A DNA stretch of 33,498 nucleotides from Thermovibrio guaymasensis (GTDB lineage Bacteria > Aquificota > Aquificia > Desulfurobacteriales > Desulfurobacteriaceae), in assembly GCF_003633715.1 (NCBI RefSeq), contig NZ_RBIE01000001.1:547833-581330 (forward strand), read 5' to 3'. This document shows, piece by piece, positions 31,441 through 33,498 of this stretch (position 1 is the first letter of the stretch; every line of letters starts with the position of its first letter). A model generated the notes under the pieces. It had not been told where the DNA came from and did no database searches. It saw nothing but the letters and a program-made list of their open reading frames with translations. A program made the position numbers and the translations under genes.

Positions 31441-32210
31441 CTCTCCTTGACCGTATAGTTAATAAGCGTTCCAATACCCTCTATATCTACCTCTACTCTA
31501 TCTCCTTCGTTTAGGGGGCCTACTCCAGGAGGGGTCCCCGTTGCTATTACGTCTCCTGGAAGGAGGGTCATTACTTGGGATATGAAGGAAACTAGCTCAA
31601 AGGGTGAGAAGATCATATCCTCGGTGTTCCCTTCCTGTCTTACCTCTCCATTTACCTTAGTTGTAATCTTTAATCCTATCGGGTCAATATCTGTAGCAAT
31701 CCACGGACCGTAAGGGGCGAACGTATCAAAGGATTTTGCCCTTGTGTACTGAACGTCTTTCTGCTGAAGGTCCCTTGCCGTAACGTCGTTAAAACAGGAG
31801 TAACCGAGGATGTACTCCTTTGCTTCCTCAGGGGTAACCTTCCTGCACTTTTTCCCTATTACTACTGCAAGTTCACCTTCGTAGTCAACCCTGTTTGACA
31901 TGCTTGGTAGGACTATTCTCATCTTGTTTGCTATAACTGCCGTTGAGGGTTTGAGGAATAGGAGAGGTTCTTCAGGTAGAGGTTTACCCATCTCTTCGGC
32001 GTGGGCCTTATAGTTAAGACCGACCGCAACGATCTTTGAAGGCCTTGTAGGTGATAAGAACTTTGTTTCCCTTATTGGAATTACCTCGTCTGTCGGGGTT
32101 ATACTCTCCATCAGATCTGAAACCCTTGTTTCCTTAACTGGGACTATTTCCCTTCCTTTAATGATCCCAAAGATAGTCCTTTCTCCATACTTAAACCTTC
32201 CTATTTTCAC
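31437..32210 (-). CDS. Fumarylacetoacetate hydrolase (FAH) family protein
   Basis: A 257-residue member of the FAH/HHDD-isomerase family. The signature is present: [46 protein letters not shown] with the metal-binding Glu residues, [17 protein letters not shown] and [19 protein letters not shown]. Family members hydrolyse or decarboxylate acylpyruvates and tautomerise oxaloacetate; in an autotroph oxaloacetate tautomerase or acylpyruvase activity is more likely than aromatic degradation. A good GGAGG-like site precedes the ATG (AGGGAACCG). It follows the 274-residue hypothetical gene by 9 bases. Substrate unknown. Confidence 0.92.
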   Translation of the reverse strand: MKIGRFKYGERTIFGIIKGREIVPVKETRVSDLMESITPTDEVIPIRETKFLSPTRPSKIVAVGLNYKAHAEEMGKPLPEEPLLFLKPSTAVIANKMRIVLPSMSNRVDYEGELAVVIGKKCRKVTPEEAKEYILGYSCFNDVTARDLQQKDVQYTRAKSFDTFAPYGPWIATDIDPIGLKITTKVNGEVRQEGNTEDMIFSPFELVSFISQVMTLLPGDVIATGTPPGVGPLNEGDRVEVDIEGIGTLINYTVKES

Positions 32211-32219
32211 GGTTCCCTC

Positions 32220-33044
32220 CTAAACTACGGCAACTGCAAACATTTTACCATTGACTGAAACCCTATCTCCTTCAGTAACGTCTACTACTTGGTTCGTTAG
32301 AACCGTAAACTCAAGCTCCTCTGAAAAGAGGTCAATCGCTAGGAGCTCTCTACCTCTAAACTGAACTTTTTTAACCGAAGTTACTATACCAACTATAAAG
32401 TATTGATTTAGAGAAGGAAGTACGCAGGTATCAAGCAGTTCTTCTGGGTGGCCTTTAAGCTCGGATAACAGCCTACGGGTTTCTTCCTCTCCAACTTCCC
32501 TTTCTAGCTTCTCAATGGCCTTTTCGTTCCCCTTTACTGCCAGTTTGAGGAGCTCCCTGTTTTCGTCTGCTATCTGGTCCAGCTTGGTTAAAGGTGCAAG
32601 TTTCTTTATCTCTTTTCCGTAAAGAGTAAGGATTACCTCAAGTTCCCCCTTTAGATCCTCCGGTAGCTGGCAGAGGTTGCACAGTTCAAAGTAGAAGCTG
32701 ATTCCGGATGTAACCTCAACTGCTTCGGTTAGGAGGGTGAACTCTTCAAGGGAGTTTATCTTGAAGTTAAAGTCCTCAAAGGTGTAAAGTGAACCTTCCC
32801 TGTATCCCAAGTAACAGCCGAGTTCTCTCTCTTCCTGGCGGGAAAATAGGGAAAACTTCTCTTTCCTGAGGATGTAAGAGTAGACTGAGAAGTCTGTTAA
32901 GTCTTTACTGTAGCAGATTAATTTTTCGTGGGTGTCAAGGAGGTCTTCAAAGACGAAGTGCTTAATTTCCTGTTCCTTTCCTTCACTTACGGCTTCTTCG
33001 CAGATATCCCTATCAAGGCCTAGGATACTAAAACTGTCCTCCAT
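32220..33044 (-). CDS. Unrecognised 274-residue protein with OB-fold-like C-terminus
   Basis: No family is recognised with confidence. The protein is acidic, has no signal peptide or membrane helix, and is probably cytoplasmic. Residues about 1-120 contain repeated aromatic and Glu-rich stretches (YSKDLTDFSVYSYILRKEKFSLFSRQEERELGCYLGYREG). Residues about 130-210 are helical. The last 60 residues (YFIVGIVTSVKKVQFRGRELLAIDLFSEELEFTVLTNQVVDVTEGDRVSVNGKMF) look like a small beta-barrel. The ending and overall length faintly recall the DUF3881 family, a guess from memory. It lies between ndk and the FAH gene, 9 bases from the latter, which gives no functional clue. A GGGGAGAC site precedes the ATG. 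Confidence 0.7.
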   Translation of the reverse strand: MEDSFSILGLDRDICEEAVSEGKEQEIKHFVFEDLLDTHEKLICYSKDLTDFSVYSYILRKEKFSLFSRQEERELGCYLGYREGSLYTFEDFNFKINSLEEFTLLTEAVEVTSGISFYFELCNLCQLPEDLKGELEVILTLYGKEIKKLAPLTKLDQIADENRELLKLAVKGNEKAIEKLEREVGEEETRRLLSELKGHPEELLDTCVLPSLNQYFIVGIVTSVKKVQFRGRELLAIDLFSEELEFTVLTNQVVDVTEGDRVSVNGKMFAVAVV

Positions 33045-33069
33045 AAAGTCTCCCCTTTTGGTTTAGAGG

Positions 33070-33090
33070 AAGGGGGAGAGTTTCCCCCTT
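33070..33090 (-). other. Intergenic stem-loop after ndk
   Basis: On the minus strand AAGGGGGA-AACTC-TCCCCCTT is a perfect 8-base-pair G+C-rich hairpin beginning at the ndk stop codon. No U-tract follows, so it is not a standard intrinsic terminator; it may protect the ndk mRNA end or attenuate read-through into the 274-residue gene. Confidence 0.5.
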
Positions 33091-33498
33091 TACTGCTGGT
33101 GAATTTCAAGCTGATTGAAGAAGAACGGAATCTCGTAAGCTGCAGACTCAGGAGAGTCTGAAGCGTGAACGGCGTTCCTTCCAACGTCGGTTCCGTACTT
33201 CCTCCTAATTGTCCCTTCGGCGGCCTTTGCAGGGTCTGTTGCGCCGATGATTTCCCTTACCCTTGAGATAGCGTTTTCTCCTTCAAATACCATAGGAACA
33301 CAAGGACCTGATGACATAAAGTCTGTAAGCTCGTCGTAGAAGGGTCTGTCCTTGTGAACTATGTAGAACCTCTTTGCCTGCTCCTTTGAAAGGTGGACCA
33401 TTTTGATTGCAAGGAGTTTGAGGTCATTTTCCTGTAGAATCCTAATGATATCTCCCACTGCATTTTTCTTAACGGCGTCTGGTTTGATGATAACGAGA
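33090..33498 (-). CDS. ndk: Nucleoside diphosphate kinase, partial (first residues beyond window)
   Basis: Catalyses phosphate transfer between nucleoside tri- and diphosphates. The readable frame starts at the window edge with LVIIKPDAVKKNAVGD, the usual Ndk opening, so only a few N-terminal residues are missing; an internal GTG is not the start. The active-site segment NAVHASDSPESA (NxxHxSDSxESA) contains the phosphohistidine. Other family marks: FYDELTDFMSSGPCVPMVFEG and RREIGATDPAKA-like VREIIGATDPAKAAEGTIRRKYG. The visible 135 residues agree with the normal length of about 140. It is followed by a G+C-rich stem-loop and the 274-residue gene. Confidence 0.95.
   Translation of the reverse strand, partial: LVIIKPDAVKKNAVGDIIRILQENDLKLLAIKMVHLSKEQAKRFYIVHKDRPFYDELTDFMSSGPCVPMVFEGENAISRVREIIGATDPAKAAEGTIRRKYGTDVGRNAVHASDSPESAAYEIPFFFNQLEIHQQ

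Noticed and set aside
1-33498. Search by eye for CRISPR arrays, tRNA genes, insertion sequences and long direct repeats
   Set aside because: No regularly spaced repeats, no cloverleaf with a CCA end, no transposase and no flanking inverted repeats were seen; repeats present are protein-coding haem modules.

Overview
The window is a dense bacterial chromosome segment with almost no spacer DNA. Many starts and stops overlap (ATGA and TAATG junctions), and several genes start at TTG or GTG. Proteins are rich in Lys and Glu. ThyX replaces ThyA, the DNA polymerase I has a Taq-like degenerate proofreading domain, and c-type cytochromes are abundant. Together these suggest a thermophilic, anaerobic, Gram-negative chemolithotroph, probably of the Aquificota (Desulfurobacteriaceae-like). 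This placement is inferred from sequence style only. No tRNA, rRNA, CRISPR array, insertion sequence or phage gene was seen.

Region 1 (1-1580, minus strand): the start of a pmbA/tldE-type gene, cut by the window edge; an unusually short flavin-dependent thymidylate synthase (thyX); and a dCMP deaminase. The last two form a dCMP to dUMP to dTMP route.

Region 2 (1581-10905, minus strand): a ten-gene electron-transfer operon behind a good sigma-70-like promoter. In transcription order it encodes an outer-membrane beta-barrel, a heptaheme lipoprotein, a heptaheme cytochrome, a membrane-anchored cytochrome with 6 CXXCH plus CX3CH and CX5CH sites, a cytochrome b561-type quinol subunit, a triheme cytochrome, a secreted NHL beta-propeller, a 24-heme cytochrome and two membrane micro-proteins of 49 and 43 residues. 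That is 47 canonical CXXCH sites plus 2 atypical ones. The layout reads as a quinone-to-periplasm-to-outer-membrane electron conduit of unknown acceptor or donor.

Region 3 (10907-16732, minus strand): a molybdenum operon, modA-modB-modD-modC, a MoeA-like molybdopterin-binding protein with a Cys-rich tail, and moeA. It is preceded by a highly structured leader that looks like a molybdenum-cofactor riboswitch, with mutually exclusive terminator and antiterminator and a second hairpin carrying an anti-Shine-Dalgarno sequence.

Region 4 (16688-21571): an O-methyltransferase whose last codons lie inside the leader RNA, a small NifX/NifB-C-like protein, DNA polymerase I and MurC.

Region 5 (21616-29268): a sugar-nucleotide epimerase facing a five-gene, A+T-rich operon: a TolC-glycosidase-like fusion, a HlyD-type adaptor, an OmpA-C-like periplasmic protein, a zinc-ribbon (TackOD1-like) protein with a degenerate GGDEF domain that keeps an RxxD inhibitory-site motif, and a processive family-2 glycosyltransferase. 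This looks like a c-di-GMP-responsive exopolysaccharide synthesis and tripartite export machine and is the best candidate for an undescribed system.

Region 6 (29269-33498): an IGHMBP2-like SF1 helicase, a fumarylacetoacetate-hydrolase-family enzyme, an unrecognised 274-residue protein and nucleoside diphosphate kinase, cut by the window edge.
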